Numbered from the stretch's first letter, positions 13,430-26,749 are shown. The stretch is DNA of 64,000 bases from Manis javanica (GCF_040802235.1 NC_133169.1:42415034-42479033), one strand, 5' to 3'. Numbers and translations are program-made. The notes: generated by a model from the sequence alone, not told the origin.

Positions 13430-14110
13430 CAATAGGTTGTGAAATGTGAGAATTATTTCACCCCATATTGCCAGCTTTGAATACCAAAACCCACAAGGAA
13501 AGTACCATAAAAGTAAACAAATAACTTTTAGAAGTATAGATACAAATGTCCTCAACAATGAGCAAATCATCTCTACATGCATAAACAAGGGGGCAAACAT
13601 CATTCACACACCAACTATGGTTAATGCCAGACTTGCTGAAGATGGACTGAATGCTTTCACCTGAGAACAGGGAAGAAGGTAAGGATGTCAATCCCGACAA
13701 GTCCCATCTGACATGGTAGCATATGTCCTAGCAATGCAATAATACAAAACTGTAAACAAAAAGAACTACAAAGAAGGAGATAAAGGGAACCTATTCACAG
13801 ATGGTATGACTGTCAATATAAAAAAAATCAAGAGAGATCTACACCAAAATTACCTCCTAGAATTAATGTCAGAGTAGTAAAATCACAGGACACAGATTTT
13901 AAACATAAAAGAGCATCATATTTCTCTGTGCTAGCAATAAGAATTTGGTAGGAAAACAATACCATTGACAATAACATAAAGCTAATTGAAATATCAGATA
14001 AGTATCTAAATAGGTTCAGAAACTGTATGATGGAAAACTCCAAATATGGGTGGAAGATAGGAAACAATGAATTAAACAGAAAGGCAGATCATGCTCATGG
14101 ACTGTAAGAA
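13430..14110 (+). repeat. Old L1 ORF2 fragment
   Basis: The plus strand shows degenerate L1 reverse transcriptase-domain text, including the block near 13780-14030 corresponding to the catalytic and thumb regions. No intact frame remains. Confidence 0.55.
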
Positions 14111-14279
14111 ACAACACAATAGAGATTCATTCCTTATCCTATTGATCCACACCTTTCTCCCAATTACTGTCAATTCACAACTGGCTTTTTATACATCCAG
14201 ACAAACTGACAGTAATGCTTATGTGGACTGGGCAGTGAAACTATTGTATATGAAATAATTTTGAAAATTAATCAATTTG

Positions 14280-15720
14280 GATGCATCAGTCTATTCCATT
14301 TGAAACGTACTATGAAGGCACAGTTAAGACTTTGGGGTGTTAATGAAGAGATAGTGAAATAAGTCAGTGGAGAAAGGTACACAGTCCATAAAAGGATCCT
14401 GGCACATGTGGCCCTTTGGTTTTTAACAAGATACTAAAAAACAATTAAATGGAGACTGGCTGCCAAATTAATTTCAGAAGGAACCATAAAATTATAACAC
14501 TATTAACATAAAACAAAAATAAAAATTTAATTACCTGACTACACAGAATGCTTAAAATGACACAAAAGCAAAGTAGATAAAAGACTAAAAAAACACACTT
14601 CATCGAAGTTTAAAATTCAATTATCTGGCAACAGTAAAGGCACAACCCATGAAATGAGTACTTCGAACCATGACTTCATTAAAATTTAAATATCTGCTCT
14701 CTGAAAGACAATGTCAAGGTAATGAGAAAACAAGCCATGAATTGGGAGAATATATTTTCAAAAGACATAACTCACAAAAGACTGTTCCCTAAACCTACAA
14801 ATAAAACTTTGTACAACAGTCCAAAGACCTAAAAGCAATACCAAGGATGATATACAGAAGACAAATAAGCAAATGAAAATATGCTCCACATCATATAACA
14901 ACAGGAAAATGTAAATTCAAACAATAATGAGATACCACTCCTTGGTGTACTGACAATGTCCTGTTCTGGCAAAGATATGGAACTCATTCATTGCTGGCAG
15001 AAATGCCAAATGGCACACTTAGGGAGTCTGTTTGCCCACTTGTTAAAAAACTTAACACACCCTTACTATGTGATGCTGCAATTGTGCTTATTAGCATTTA
15101 CTGAAAGAAGCTGAAAACTCATGTCAGCACAAAAACCTGCACACACAGTTGGGCAGCTTAAGTCATCAATGGCAAACTTGAGATCAACCAAGACAATTTT
15201 TGGAAGGTGATTTGATAAATTAATGGTGGTGTATCCAGATGAAAGAATAGTATTCATGACAGAAGGAAATGATATATCAAGCCTTGAAAAGCCAAAGAAT
15301 CTTAAAGCCATTTAGTGAGTTTTAAAGAAGCCAATTTTGGAAGTGTGCATATTGTATAATTCTAACTATAACTGATTCGTGGAGATTGCAAATGGCTGTG
15401 TCGGACTGGTGGGGACTGAGTAGAACAGGAGACGTGCAGGGCAGTGAAATTACTTCATATGACGCTTTAATGATACAAATAACAGCAAAAATGATGCACA
15501 ATTTGAAGCACAGAGTCAGGAGTTTACACTGTGTCCATATCAGTGTGTCAACAGCACAGACTGCACCCCTCTTCTAAGGGCTGCTGGTAACGGTGAGGGA
15601 CGTGCAGGTCTGGGCTTGGGGCTCTGTGGAAATCTCTGGGACTCCCTCTAAGTTTTACTGTGAACTTAAAAGGCTCTAAAAATATTGAACTCAATAAAAA
15701 GAAACAAATAAATAGATCTC
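14280..15720 (+). repeat. Old L1 ORF2 C-terminal and 3' fragment
   Basis: Degenerate L1 ORF2 text is recognisable around 14720-15060 (for example 'gagaatatattttcaaaag', 'atgagataccactcc', 'cattgctggcag') and continues to a probable 3' UTR. It is heavily mutated. Confidence 0.6.
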
Positions 15721-15729
15721 TGCAAAGGG

Positions 15730-16198
15730 TGGTGATAAGAACATGACTTATAAGATGCAAGGGAAGAAAGTCTTAACAAATCACACTCTGACAATGGACT
15801 TCTATTGAGAATAAATAAAAATTACCTAGTATTCAAGAAGTGTAATATAAATGACAAAAAAAAAAACACTTTACTAACATGATGAATGGATGGTAAATAA
15901 GCACATGAAGATGTTCAATAGCAATATACATTACTGAAATACATATTTTAGAAGACATATGAGACCATGATTAAAATACAAAATGTGGACAATGCCAAAT
16001 GACTGTGAGGATGTACATTACCTGGAATTCTCACCCATTGCTGGTGGTAATGTAAAAATGCTACAGCTTCTCTGAAAAATGTGCTCAGTTTCTAATGTAG
16101 AAATATACTCATGACCCAGAAATCACACCCGTAGAAGTTTTAGAGAAATTAAAAAATTAAAAATCTATGTGTGAATATTTATAGTCACTTTGTTCAGA
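15730..16198 (+). repeat. Second old L1 3' ORF2 fragment, cut by a younger L1
   Basis: Another copy of the ORF2 end ('agcacatgaagatgttcaa', 'cccattgctggtggtaatg') is recognisable and stops where the younger L1 begins at about 16199. Confidence 0.55.
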
Positions 16199-19100
16199 AT
16201 CAATGGATCAATGACCAAATTAAAATGGAGATCCAGCAATATATGGAAACGAATGACAACAACAAAACAAAACCCCAACTTCTGTGAGATGCAGCAAAAG
16301 CAGTCTTAAGAGGGAAGTATATAGCAATCCAGGCATAGTTAAAGAAGAAAGAGCAATCCCAAAAGAATAGTCTAACATCAAAATTATGGAAATTGGAAAA
16401 AGAAGAATAAATGACGCCTAAGGTCAGCAGAAGTAGGGACATAATAAAAATGAGAGAAGAAGTAATAAAATTGAGAATAAAACAATAGAAAAAATCAGTG
16501 AAACCAAGAGCTGGTTCATCGAGAAAACAAACCAAATAGATAAGCCTCTAGCCAGACTTATTAAGAGAAAAAGAGAGTCAACAGACAACAGAATCAGAAA
16601 CAAGAATGAAAAAATCATGACAGAACCCACAGAAATACAAAGAATTATTAAAGAACACTATGGAAACCTACATGCTAACAAGCTGGAAAACCTAGGAGAA
16701 ATGGACAACTTCTTAGAAAAATACAACCTTCCAAGACTGACTCAGAAAGAAACAGAAAATCTAAACAGACCAATTACCAGCAACAAAATTGAAGTGGTAA
16801 TCAAAAAACTACCCAAGAACAAAACCCCAGGGCCACATGGAAATACCTTGGAATTTTACCAGACACTAAGAGAAGACATAATACCCATTCTCCTTAAAGT
16901 TTTCAAAAAATACAAGAGGAGGGAATACTCCCAAACTCTCTCTGTGAAGCCAACATCACACTAATACCAAAACCAGGCAAAGACCCCACCAAAAAAGAAA
17001 ACTACAGACCAATATCCCTGATGAACGACGTAGTGTAAAAATACTCAACAAAATATTAGTAAACAGAATTGAAAAATACATCAAAAGCATAATTCACTAT
17101 GACCAGGTGGGATTCATCCCAGGTATGCAAGGATGGTACATTTGAAAATCCATCAACATCATCAACCACATCAACAAAAAGAAAGACAAAAACCACATGA
17201 TCATCTCCATAGATGCTGAAAAAGCATTCGACAAAATTCAACATCCATTCATGATAAAAACTCTCAACAAAATGGGCATAGAGGGCAAGTACCTCAACAT
17301 AATAAAGGCCATATATGATAAACCCACAGCCAACATCATACTGAACAGTGAGAAGCTGAAAGCTTTTCCTCTGAGATCGGGAATAACACAGGTATGTCCA
17401 CTCTCCCCACTGTTATTCACCATAGTACTGGAGGTCGTATGCATGGCAATTAGACAAAACAAAGAAATACAAAGAATCCAGATTGGTAAAGAAGAAGTCA
17501 CACTGTCACTATTTCCAGATGACATGATATTGTACATAAAAATCCCTGAAGACTCCACTCCAAAACTGCTAGAACTAATATAGGAATTCAGCAAAGTTGC
17601 AATAAAAAATTAATACACAGAAATTTGTGGCTCTCCTATACTCTAACAATGAACTAATAGAAAGAGAAATCAGGAAAACAATTCCATTCACAATGGTATC
17701 ATAAAGAATAAAATACCTAGGAATAAACCTAAACAAGGAAGTGAAAGACCTATACCCTGAAAACTATAAGACACTCTTAAGAGAAATTAAAGAGGTCACT
17801 AACAAATGGAAACTCATCCCATGCTCCTGGCTAGGAAGAATTAATATCATCAAAATGGCCATGCTTCCCAAAGCAATATACAGATTTGATGCAATCCATA
17901 TCAAATTACCAACAGCATTCTTCAATGAACTGGAACAAATAGTTCAAAAATTCATATGGAACTACAAAGATCCCGCATAGCCAAAGCAATCCTGAGAAGG
18001 AAGAATAAAGTGGGCAGGCTCTTGCTCCCCAACTTTAGGCTCTACTACAAAGTCACAGTAATCAAGACAATTTGGTACTGGCACAAGAACAGAGCCACAG
18101 ACCAGTGGAACAGAATAGAGACTCCAAACATCAACCCAAACATATATGGCCAATTAATATATGATAAAGGAGTCATGGACATACAATGGGGAAATGACAG
18201 TCTCTTCAACAGATGGTGTTGGAAAAACTGGACAACTACATGTAAGAAAATGAAACTGGATCACTGTCTAACCACATACACAAAATTAAATTTGAAATGG
18301 ATCAAAGATCTAAATGTAAGTCATGAAACCATAAAACTCTTAGAAAAAAACATAGGCAAAAATCTCATGGACATAAACAACATGAGTGACTTCTTCATGA
18401 ACATATCTTCCCGGGCAAGGGAAACAAAAGCAAAAATGAACAAGTGGAGCTATATCAAGCTAAAAAGCTTCTGTACAGCAAAGCATACCATCAATAAACC
18501 AAAAAGTTATCCTACAGTATGGGAGAATATATTCATAAATGACAGATCTGATAAAGGGTTGACATCCAAAATATATAAAGAGCTCACACACCTCAACAAA
18601 CAAAAAGCAACTAATCCAATTAATAAATGGGCAGAGGAACTGAACAGACTGTTCTCCCAAGAAGAAATTCAGATGGCCAACAGACACATGAAAAGATGCT
18701 CCACATCGCTAGTCATCAGAGGAATGCAAATTAAAACCACAATGAGATATCACCTCACACCAGTAAGGATTGCCACCATCCAAAAGACAAACAACAAGAA
18801 ATGTTGGCGAGGTTGTGGGGAAAGGGGAACCCTCCTACACCTGCTGGGAATATAAATTAGTTCAACCATTGTGGAAAGAAATATGGAGGTTCCTCAAAAA
18901 ACTAAAAATAGAAATACAATTTGACCCAGGAATTCCACTTCTAGGAATTTGCCCTAAGAATGCAGCACTCCAGTTTGAAGAAGACAGATGCACCCCTATG
19001 TTTATCGCAGCACTATTTACAATAGCCAAGAAGTGGAAGCATCCTAACTGTTCATCAGTAGATGAATGGATAAAGAAGATGTGGTACATATACACAATGA

Positions 19101-19585
19101 AATATTATTCAGCCATAAGAAGAAAACAAATCCTACCATTTGCAACAACATGGATGGAGCTAGAGGGTATTATGCTCAGTGAAATAAGTCAGGTGGAGAA
19201 AGACAAGTACCAAATAATTTCACTCATATGTGGAGTATAAGAACAAAGAAAAAACTGAAGGAACAAAACAGCAGCAGAATCACAGAACCCACGAATGGAC
19301 TAACAGTTACCAAAGGGAAAGGGACTAGTGAGGAGGGCCAGGAAGAGTGGAATAAGTGGGGGAGTGGGGGGTGGAAAGAAAGAGGGCTTTATGATTAGCA
19401 TGTATAATGTGGGGGGAGGCACGGGAAGGGCGGTGCAACACAGAGAAGACAAGTAGTGTCTGTACAGCATCTTACTACGCTGATGGGCAGTGACTGTAAT
19501 GGGGTTTGTGAGGGGCACATGGTGAAGGGGAGAGCCTAGTAAACATAGGCATGTAATTGCAGATTAATGATACCAAAAAAATCTT
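16199..19585 (+). mobile_element. Younger 5'-truncated L1, plus strand, ORF2 broken
   Basis: The element enters ORF2 downstream of most of the endonuclease domain and runs through the reverse transcriptase, the C-terminal region and a G-rich 3' UTR (19250-19560). ORF2 remains as frames at 16617-16964, 17197-17583, 17741-17980, 17956-18855 and 18770-19240. In the catalytic box the usual FADD reads FPDD (near 17510-17525), which alone should abolish polymerase activity. It is inserted into or next to an older L1 of the same orientation. It is much less diverged than its neighbours, so it is a later arrival. Confidence 0.9.
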
Positions 19586-19589
19586 AATA

Positions 19590-20160
19590 TGAGTGAATTA
19601 AATTGATTTCTTTGGTGTTGAACAAACTGTACATTCCTAGGATAAACCTATTTGGTTGTAGAGTATTAATTTTTCTTTGCTAATATTTTGCTAAGACTTT
19701 TGCTTCTCTATGTTAATGAAAGACAAAGCTTTGCAGTTTTCTTAAGATGCCTGGTTTAGGTGTCAGAGTAAAAGTGGCCTCATGAGTTTGGGGTGTTGCT
19801 CTTCCTCTGTTTTCTTAAAGTTTGTATAGTGTTGCTACAATTTTTTCCTTAAATGTTTCATAGAATTCACTATGGTGTAGTTTGTTAGTATAAAGCTATT
19901 GACTTTTCTAAAGAAGTTTTATAATTATATCAATTCTCTTAGTTGGTATAGATCTATTCAAGAAATTCTATTTCTTATTGAGTCAGTTCAGATAATTTTC
20001 CCATTTCATTTATGTTATCAAATTTGATGGCAAATATTATTCATGATATTCTCTATGGTTCTGTAGGGATATTTCCTCCCTCATTGCTGGTATTGGTAAC
20101 TTGCACCATCTTTTTTTCTTAACAATCTAGTAAAGAGTCTGGTTACTGGTTAAAAACCTA
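19590..20160 (-). repeat. Old L1 ORF2 fragment, minus strand, left part
   Basis: The reverse complement matches L1 reverse transcriptase text (plus-strand cues 'ggcctcatgagtttggggt', 'atagaattcactatggtg', 'ttggtaacttgcaccatc'). The match resumes at about 20820, so the element is split by an insertion. Confidence 0.65.
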
Positions 20161-20164
20161 TGTG

Positions 20165-20815
20165 TGATTTTTCACACCTAACTGAAGGTTTTACTTTGCA
20201 AGCCTCATGGACGAAAACTGCCTTCCCTATGCCAGACTTGGCGCGCAAACAATGCACTGCAGTCTCTGATGGCACTTGTAGTCAAGACCTCAGGCGCCCC
20301 CTGGCCCATGATGCTTTTTAACTAGGCTCTTCCTAGTTCTGGTGTCTTTATTCCTAGTCCTCCACCTGAGGCCCTGGGAAGAGTTCTCTTGGACACCTCT
20401 GCCCAGGCCACGTTATGCAGGAAACAATGAGAAACCTTGAAGAGTATTTTCCCTACCCTGACTCAGTACCCAGTGCTTTTCCACTCCTACTCTTTCCCCC
20501 CCATCCCCTCTCTACCTCAAGAGTCCATAAAACTGCCAGAGCCTTTTATTTGGAGTTCCCTCAACAGATCCCCATGTCATGTCTGTACTCATCCACCTGA
20601 TCGTCAGCAAGCGTGCCATTTCATCCACAAGGGCAAACGGTGTAGGGGGAGCTGGTGTTTCCTCTGGTTTTAGCCTCTTGATAAAACCACCACAGCAAGT
20701 GATTAAAGGACTTCCTCTGTTAAATTTTTTACTTGTTACTTCAATTAGCTACTCTGACACCAGGCAGCTCTGTTCTTTTATCTCTCCCAGCTGAGAGCTG
20801 AGCTCCTGACATTTA
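20165..20815. mobile_element. LTR-like insert splitting an old L1
   Basis: About 650 bp, GC-richer than its flanks, interrupts the minus-strand L1. It begins near TGTG and ends near CTGACA, as LTRs do, and contains CATAAAA near 20526 and an ATTAAA near 20704. The flanks do not give a clean target duplication, so this is a tentative call. Three overlapping plus-strand frames (20415-20794) share no recognisable protein family. Confidence 0.4.
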
Positions 20816-20819
20816 AGTT

Positions 20820-21630
20820 TCTCCATTTTACTAATCTTTGCAAAGAACCAGATTTTGGAATCACTGATTTTCTCTACAATTTCTCCATTACTATTTTTTT
20901 GGTTTCTGTTCTGATTTTTATAATTTTCTTTCTTTTACTTGCTTTGAATTTAATTTGCTCTACTTTCAGCTTCATAACATAGAAATCAAATAAATGAATT
21001 TAGACTCTTCTTTTTAAATATAAGCATTTTAAAGCTTTATGTATCCAAGAACTTTAACAGCATCCCACAATATTACTGTTGCATTTTCATTTTCTAATTT
21101 CCATATGATTTCTGCTTTGATATATAAGTTATCTAGAAGTGTATTGCTTAATTCCAACACATTTGGGAATTTCCATATTTCTTTCTGTTACTGATTTCTA
21201 ATTTAATTCCATATGGTCAGAAAATATGTTGTATGATTTCAATTATTTTAAATGTATTGATACTTGCTTATGGGTTGGCATATTCTGGTGAATGTTGCAA
21301 GTGCACTTGTAAAAAATATGCATTGTGCTATTATTTGGTGAAGTCTATGTAAGTCAATTATATGACGTTCACTTGAGAGTATTGTTCAGGTCTCATTTAT
21401 CTAGTTGATTTCCTGTCTACCTGCTATTGACTACTAAGAAAGAACATTGAAAGCTCCAGCTATAATTGTGGATTTGTCTATTTCTTTAATTCTGTCAATT
21501 TCTGCTTTATGTAATTTAGGGTTTTGCTGTTTTGTGTATATATTATTTACAATTGTTACATCCTCCTGCTCTATTGAGAGAGGACATTTATTTTCTAATG
21601 TAAGGCAAAAAACTTGAGAGAATGGGAACT
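20820..21630 (-). repeat. Old L1 ORF2 fragment, minus strand, right part
   Basis: Continuation of the L1 interrupted at about 20160, recognisable from 'caaagaaccagattttgg' and the later stretch near 21050-21250, reverse complement of ORF2. Confidence 0.6.
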
Positions 21631-22049
21631 AATGGTAGAAAAGTAACAATTTTTCATCTTTATGATAGCAAATCCAACAATGGATAAAAATTAACAAAGA
21701 TGTACATAAGTACAATTTTCTTCCTGGCATTCCTAGGCTACTTCAGTACTATGTGGCAACTCTTATGAAGCAGATGTTGAGTCCAAATATAAGTCACCAA
21801 AATGAAAAAAAAAACTGAGGAAAATCTATGAAAGAAGAACAAAAGTTAAAGAAAAGTTTCTTTTTCCTCCTTATCATCTGACTTAGACAAAACAGACAAG
21901 AGTGACAGATTATTCTAACCAAAGAAAAGCTCATGAGATACTTTCATTAAGATCTGATAAATAATTTTTCTAATTGTTTTCATTTTCTAATTATTTTCAA
22001 AAGAAGCATTATGTAACAAGGAGGTTATGGTGAAGAAAATAAAATGGTT
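21631..22049. other. AT-rich DNA, nothing recognised
   Basis: No gene or named repeat visible. Confidence 0.35.
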
Positions 22050-22790
22050 CCTAAATATGGAAAATGCACAATTAGGAGAAATGCAAATTAAAACTACATT
22101 GAGATATATTTTACCTAGACAAAGATCTAGAGGCAAAAATCAAATAGCTTTATAACACACTAAGTAGACACAGTATAGGGCAACTATCATATATTACTGG
22201 TGTTAATGTAATTCGTACAATTTCAATGAAGGCAGTTTGGTAATAAGCATCAAAACTATAAATGTCTTTAAAGTGCAGACAAAGTAAATCACTTCTAAGA
22301 ATTTATCTTACAAATACAACCAAAACCATACAAAATACCTTGTATTATTATTATTCATTGTGGTACTGTTTATAGATAGCAAATGTAGAAATAACCCAAA
22401 TACTGATTAATAGGACACTGATTAAATACATCCTGGTACATACCCTGAATTTGTAAAACAAAATGTGAAGGTCTTCATGTATTGAATGTGAAATGATCTC
22501 TAAGATAGACTCCTAAGTGAAAAAAAAATGCAATTTGTAGAACAATGTATAAAATGCTCAAAGAAAAAAATACACTCCTGCACATACTTTTTTTGGAATA
22601 CACATAAAATGTCACTGTAATAATACAGACAAAACTGATAGCACCAACAACTGAGTGTCTAGAAAAAGGGGGAGAAACAAATATATTCACAGAGCTGTTT
22701 AGCACTTTTTGAATTCTGAAAAATGTGACTACATGACCAGTTCAAAAAATAAACACCTTTTTATCTTCTCTGTAATCTTAACTATTGAAG
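22050..22790 (+). repeat. Ancient L1 (L1ME-type) 3' fragment
   Basis: The ORF2 end is recognisable by 'gaaatgcaaattaaaactac', the stretch near 22280-22420 and 'ctcctaagtgaaaaaaaaatg', typical of the old L1ME group. Confidence 0.6.
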
Positions 22791-22939
22791 TAACATACTT
22801 CCACTATTTAAAATTTAGAAAGTATGAAAAGATCACTTAAAAAAAAAAGCCTCTCCATAATTTCTGTTCCCCTTCTATGCAAATCTCAAACTCACCACCT
22901 CAACTCCTAGGTAAGAACTGACCAGAATATCTTATATAC

Positions 22940-23265
22940 AACTGACCCATGAACAACATGAGAGTTAGGGGCACCAAACACCTACACAGTCAAGAATCCA
23001 CATGTAACTTTGACTCCACCAAAACTCAACTATTAATATCCTGCTGACCAGAAAGAAGCTTTGCCAATAATAAAAAGTCAATTAACACATATTTTGTATA
23101 TGTTCTTATATAGTGTGTTCTTACAACAAAGTAAGCTAGAGAAAATGTTTTTCAAATTGTTGCAAAAAATTTTTCCAGTATTTGAATTGAAGGAAATCCC
23201 CAAATAAGTGGACCTGTGAAATTGAAAACTCTGTTGCTCATAGGTCCACTATATATACAAGCAAA
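22940..23265. repeat. Tigger-type DNA transposon relic
   Basis: The left end ('actgacccatgaacaacat', 'gttaggggcacc') and the interior match a widespread mammalian Tigger-like non-autonomous element with inverted termini; the right end is degraded ('agtggacctgtgaaa'). I cannot name the subfamily. Confidence 0.55.
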
Positions 23266-23269
23266 CACG

Positions 23270-23550
23270 AATACCATCATTTCCTCCCCATCCGCATTCA
23301 ATACAAGTACACCATGCCTTTGATTACTTAATATAGTTTGATATTTTTTTCCATATTACCATATAGAAAAATTTCTATTATTTTATTTTCTTCAGATTAT
23401 TTCATTGTATGCATAAACCATAGTTTATTTAACCAGTTTCCCATTGATGGACACTTGAGGTGTTTTTTGTTTTTTACAATTCCAGTATGCTATTCAGCTA
23501 TCAATAAATCAATAACCATATTATCACATAAGAAATGTTTATAGGTGGAG
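23270..23550 (-). repeat. Old L1 3' end, minus strand
   Basis: The plus-strand text 'cccattgatggacacttga' with 'gctattcagctatcaat' is the reverse complement of an old L1 3' region. Confidence 0.4.
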
Positions 23551-23694
23551 TATAGTTATATGAAGATCAAAGAGAGTACAATATGTGATATTACAGTGGT
23601 TTTTATAGACTTAATGCTGGAAGAAAATCACCTGTGCCCCACAAAAAAAATGTTTCATGTAGCAAGCAGTAGTAAAGCTCAGATGTTAATTTTG

Positions 23695-23915
23695 CATATT
23701 TGGCATCCAGATTAAATGTGCTCAAACCCTAGCTGCCTTGTATACTAGCTGTGCATCTTGGGCAAGTATCAATCTCTCTGTGCCTGTTTACTTGTCTGCA
23801 AAGTGAGGATTTTAACAGCTACCTCATAGTTGTTGTGAAGCTTAAATGAATTTTAAACAGTGGTTAGCACGTAGCTAGTGTATAATTAATGCTAGCTCTT
23901 GTTGTATATTTATAG
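23695..23915 (+). repeat. MIR SINE
   Basis: The core reads 'tagctgtgcatcttgggcaa', followed by the cytosine/thymine-rich 'atctctctgtgcctgttta' and 'tcatagttgttgtgaagctt', the conserved order of a MIR element. Confidence 0.85.
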
Positions 23916-24524
23916 GGAAACTATTTTTGACATATAGGAAAGAAAAAATAATTAAAGGAGTTATATTAGAGTAGTGGTTTTCAACTTCAGGGGAGAGTGG
24001 ATAATCACGGTTCCCTATAAGAATCTGAAAACTATTTTCTTCCAAAAAAATACATACACAAACATTTTTAAATAATACAACAGAATTTAAAAGTTACCTG
24101 AAGTCCCTCAATTAAGAATTTCAGAGTTAGAGGACAAATAAGAGAGGATGCACTTAAGTAGGAATAAAGATGAGAGAACTGGATAGGTTACCACATTTAG
24201 CCCTAATATGGTAGTAGAAACAGTGTTGAACTAAGACTTGTAACTAAGTTAGGAAGGTCTAATATATTACTGTGGAGAGCAGGCTTGCGGTGTCACGCAT
24301 GTACCAGGGACCATTCTCAGTGACTTCCCGTCCTTAACAAAATGTCTGATTCAAAAATGTATTGTGAAACTCAAGAGTCTCCCGGCTATCTCCTGGCTTC
24401 AGTTCACTTAAGAAACAAACACTGGATTTATTTTTTTAGCAAAGTGGCTAAATGTAGATTAATGTTCAAAAATTCCAACTTGGATTTTTACGTTTTATCT
24501 ATACATTAGAAATATAATTTCTAA
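23916..24524. other. AT-rich DNA, nothing recognised
   Basis: No gene and no repeat that I can support. Confidence 0.35.
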
Positions 24525-24702
24525 TTTTTTACCACATCAATGGTGAATTCAAGATCCCCTACAACTTCACCTTTATCTTTCTGACACTGTGTTGCACTAT
24601 TCTTCTTCATGCCTCCAAATCAATGAATTTCTTGCTTGGTTAAAGCACTACAGGCATAGCTGTACACCCAAACCCCAGACCGACTTTCCGTGCCCAGTTC
24701 AA
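24525..24702 (+). repeat. Copy A of a 178-bp direct duplication
   Basis: Copy A matches copy B (25905-26083) in the same orientation along its full length. I count one substitution (G for A in 'gacactRtgttg') and one single-base indel in the T/A run at the left edge. The flanks differ. Copy A ends in an A7 run and abuts L1 ORF2 sequence. The ancestral location is probably B, where the surrounding text reads on smoothly. Confidence 0.9.
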
Positions 24703-24704
24703 AA

Positions 24705-25350
24705 AAAGGGTGCTGCCCATCCTACTGCTCAAGACAGCGCTGGGCGCACATGAAGGCAGCGACGGAGAGGCAAGGATCTGAAAGGAAGGGGCAATGCTGT
24801 CGTTATTTTCAGATGGTGTGATCATAATGACACAGCAAACCTAAAAACAATCAACAGGCAAATTATCAGCACTGATAAGGGAGTTCAGCAAGTGGCGAAT
24901 CACAGGAACACACAAACATATACTAATATTCTAAACCAGGAAGAGGTAATTTGAGAATATTACAGAAAATAAGATACCATGTAAATAGTACCTAAAACCA
25001 TAAAGCCTCTAGGATTAGCTTTACAAAGAATGCTCCAGATGTTAAGATGACAATTTAAAAATTCTATGAAAGTATTAAAAAAGACATGAATAAAGGCACA
25101 CACAGTACACTGTGTTCAATCCCTAAACACCATATATTCTAACCAACTCTCATCTAACATCTTTTGGAAGAATTTTGGATGAAAATTTACAAATTGATTA
25201 TAAAACATATATATGAGAATAAAGATCCATATACAGCTAACCAGAAAATATACTCTGCATGAAAGTGACATAAAGAAAAATGTCAAATCCACAAAAGTTA
25301 GTGTAATATTACATCCATCTATACAATACAATGATTAATAGAAACAAACA
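24705..25350 (+). repeat. Old L1 ORF2 fragment
   Basis: The text near 24790-24900 ('gctgtcgttattttcagatg', 'gggagttcagcaagtggc') corresponds to the ORF2 catalytic region and the segment after it. Confidence 0.6.
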
Positions 25351-25689
25351 GCTGTGAATAAAGTGTAAGAACAAAAAATGTGTATCTATATATTTATATA
25401 TATTACAGGTTTTATATTATGTATCTACTTTATATATTACATACATATGTGAAAATAAAAAGGATTACACAGATGACAGAAATCTAAACAGAAACAGAGC
25501 AAGCATCTACCTATAGCTGTAATCTTATTTTTCTCATTCAGTTGAATACATCCACTTAAATGGTCCAACCAACCCCTCAATTTGAATAAATGAAAAATAT
25601 TTTCAGACCCCCACAAATCTGCTCCATATTTCCTCCTCCTGTTAACTGTCCCACAAAAGTTCAAGCACCCCAGGCTCAAAACCCAAGCA

Positions 25690-25904
25690 CATCATGATTC
25701 TTTCTCCTCCCGTGACTCCCATATGTTCAACTAGGTGTCAGATCTTGACACTGTTCCACCTCTGAAAGTTCTAATTGCTTCCTATCCTCTTGTTTCTAAT
25801 TATGTCCTTCCCCAACTAGCTTTTCTGTTTCCAGTCTCTCCATTCCTCACACCACGTAGTCTGTTTTATATTTTATCCTGAAGTAAAATTTGAATCATGT
25901 CACA
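25690..25904. other. Pyrimidine-rich, possibly L2-derived DNA
   Basis: The cct/tct-rich text has the feel of the reverse complement of L2, as do the bases that continue into duplication copy B. No gene is visible. Confidence 0.3.
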
Positions 25905-26083
25905 TTTTTTAACCACATCAATGGTGAATTCAAGATCCCCTACAACTTCACCTTTATCTTTCTGACACTATGTTGCACTATTCTTCTTCATGCCTCCAAA
26001 TCAATGAATTTCTTGCTTGGTTAAAGCACTACAGGCATAGCTGTACACCCAAACCCCAGACCGACTTTCCGTGCCCAGTTCAA
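25905..26083 (+). repeat. Copy B of the 178-bp direct duplication
   Basis: Same sequence as copy A at 24525-24702 apart from one substitution and one indel. The two copies begin 1380 bp apart. It lies in an otherwise continuous stretch of unique or old L2-like DNA, which makes it the likely donor. Confidence 0.9.
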
Positions 26084-26279
26084 GACCTTCTGCCTCCAGG
26101 TAAGTTCCAGCTTATGGGAGAAAAATACCTTCCAATAAAAACTAATGACAAAGTGAACCACAGGCTAAGAAGAACACAAAGAACCACAGCCTCTGGCTTT
26201 TAGATGTGAAGAAAGCACAGCTGATAAGAAAGTAGTGGAGTGCTTTTGGGGTTAACCTTCTCCACGCTTAAGGATGTTC

Positions 26280-26745
26280 ATACTTAAGTCCTCCCTTACT
26301 TGTGTTTCCCTTTCTGCGGTTTCAGTTACCTGTGGTCTAGAAGCAGATAATCCTCCTTCTTACCTTTTGTCAGAAGGTCAGTAGTAGCCTGACACTACAT
26401 CACAATACCTCATCAGGTCACCTCACTTCATCTCATCATATAGGCATTTTACCATCTCACATCATCACAAGAAAGGTGAATACAGCGCAATAAGGTATTT
26501 TGAGAGACCACATACACACATCTCTTATTATGGCATATTGTTGTAACTGCTGTACTTTATTATTAGTTATTGTTGATAATCTCTTACTGTGCCTAATTTA
26601 TAAAAAATTTATCATAGGTATGCATATATTGGAAAAAACATAGTATATATAGGGGTTTGATATTATCCACAGTTTCAGGCATCCATTGAATGTCTAGGAA
26701 TGCATCCCTGTGGATAAGGGAGAATACTGTATGCCAAAATGAAAA
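26280..26745 (-). repeat. MER2 (Tigger-family) DNA transposon relic
   Basis: The reverse complement matches the MER2 plan. On the plus strand the right end shows 'gtggataagggagaatactg', 'cagtttcaggcatccattg' and 'tacctatga'-type blocks; the left end shows 'tgcggtttcagttacctg'. It is a non-autonomous relic. Confidence 0.75.
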
Positions 26746-26749
26746 ACAC

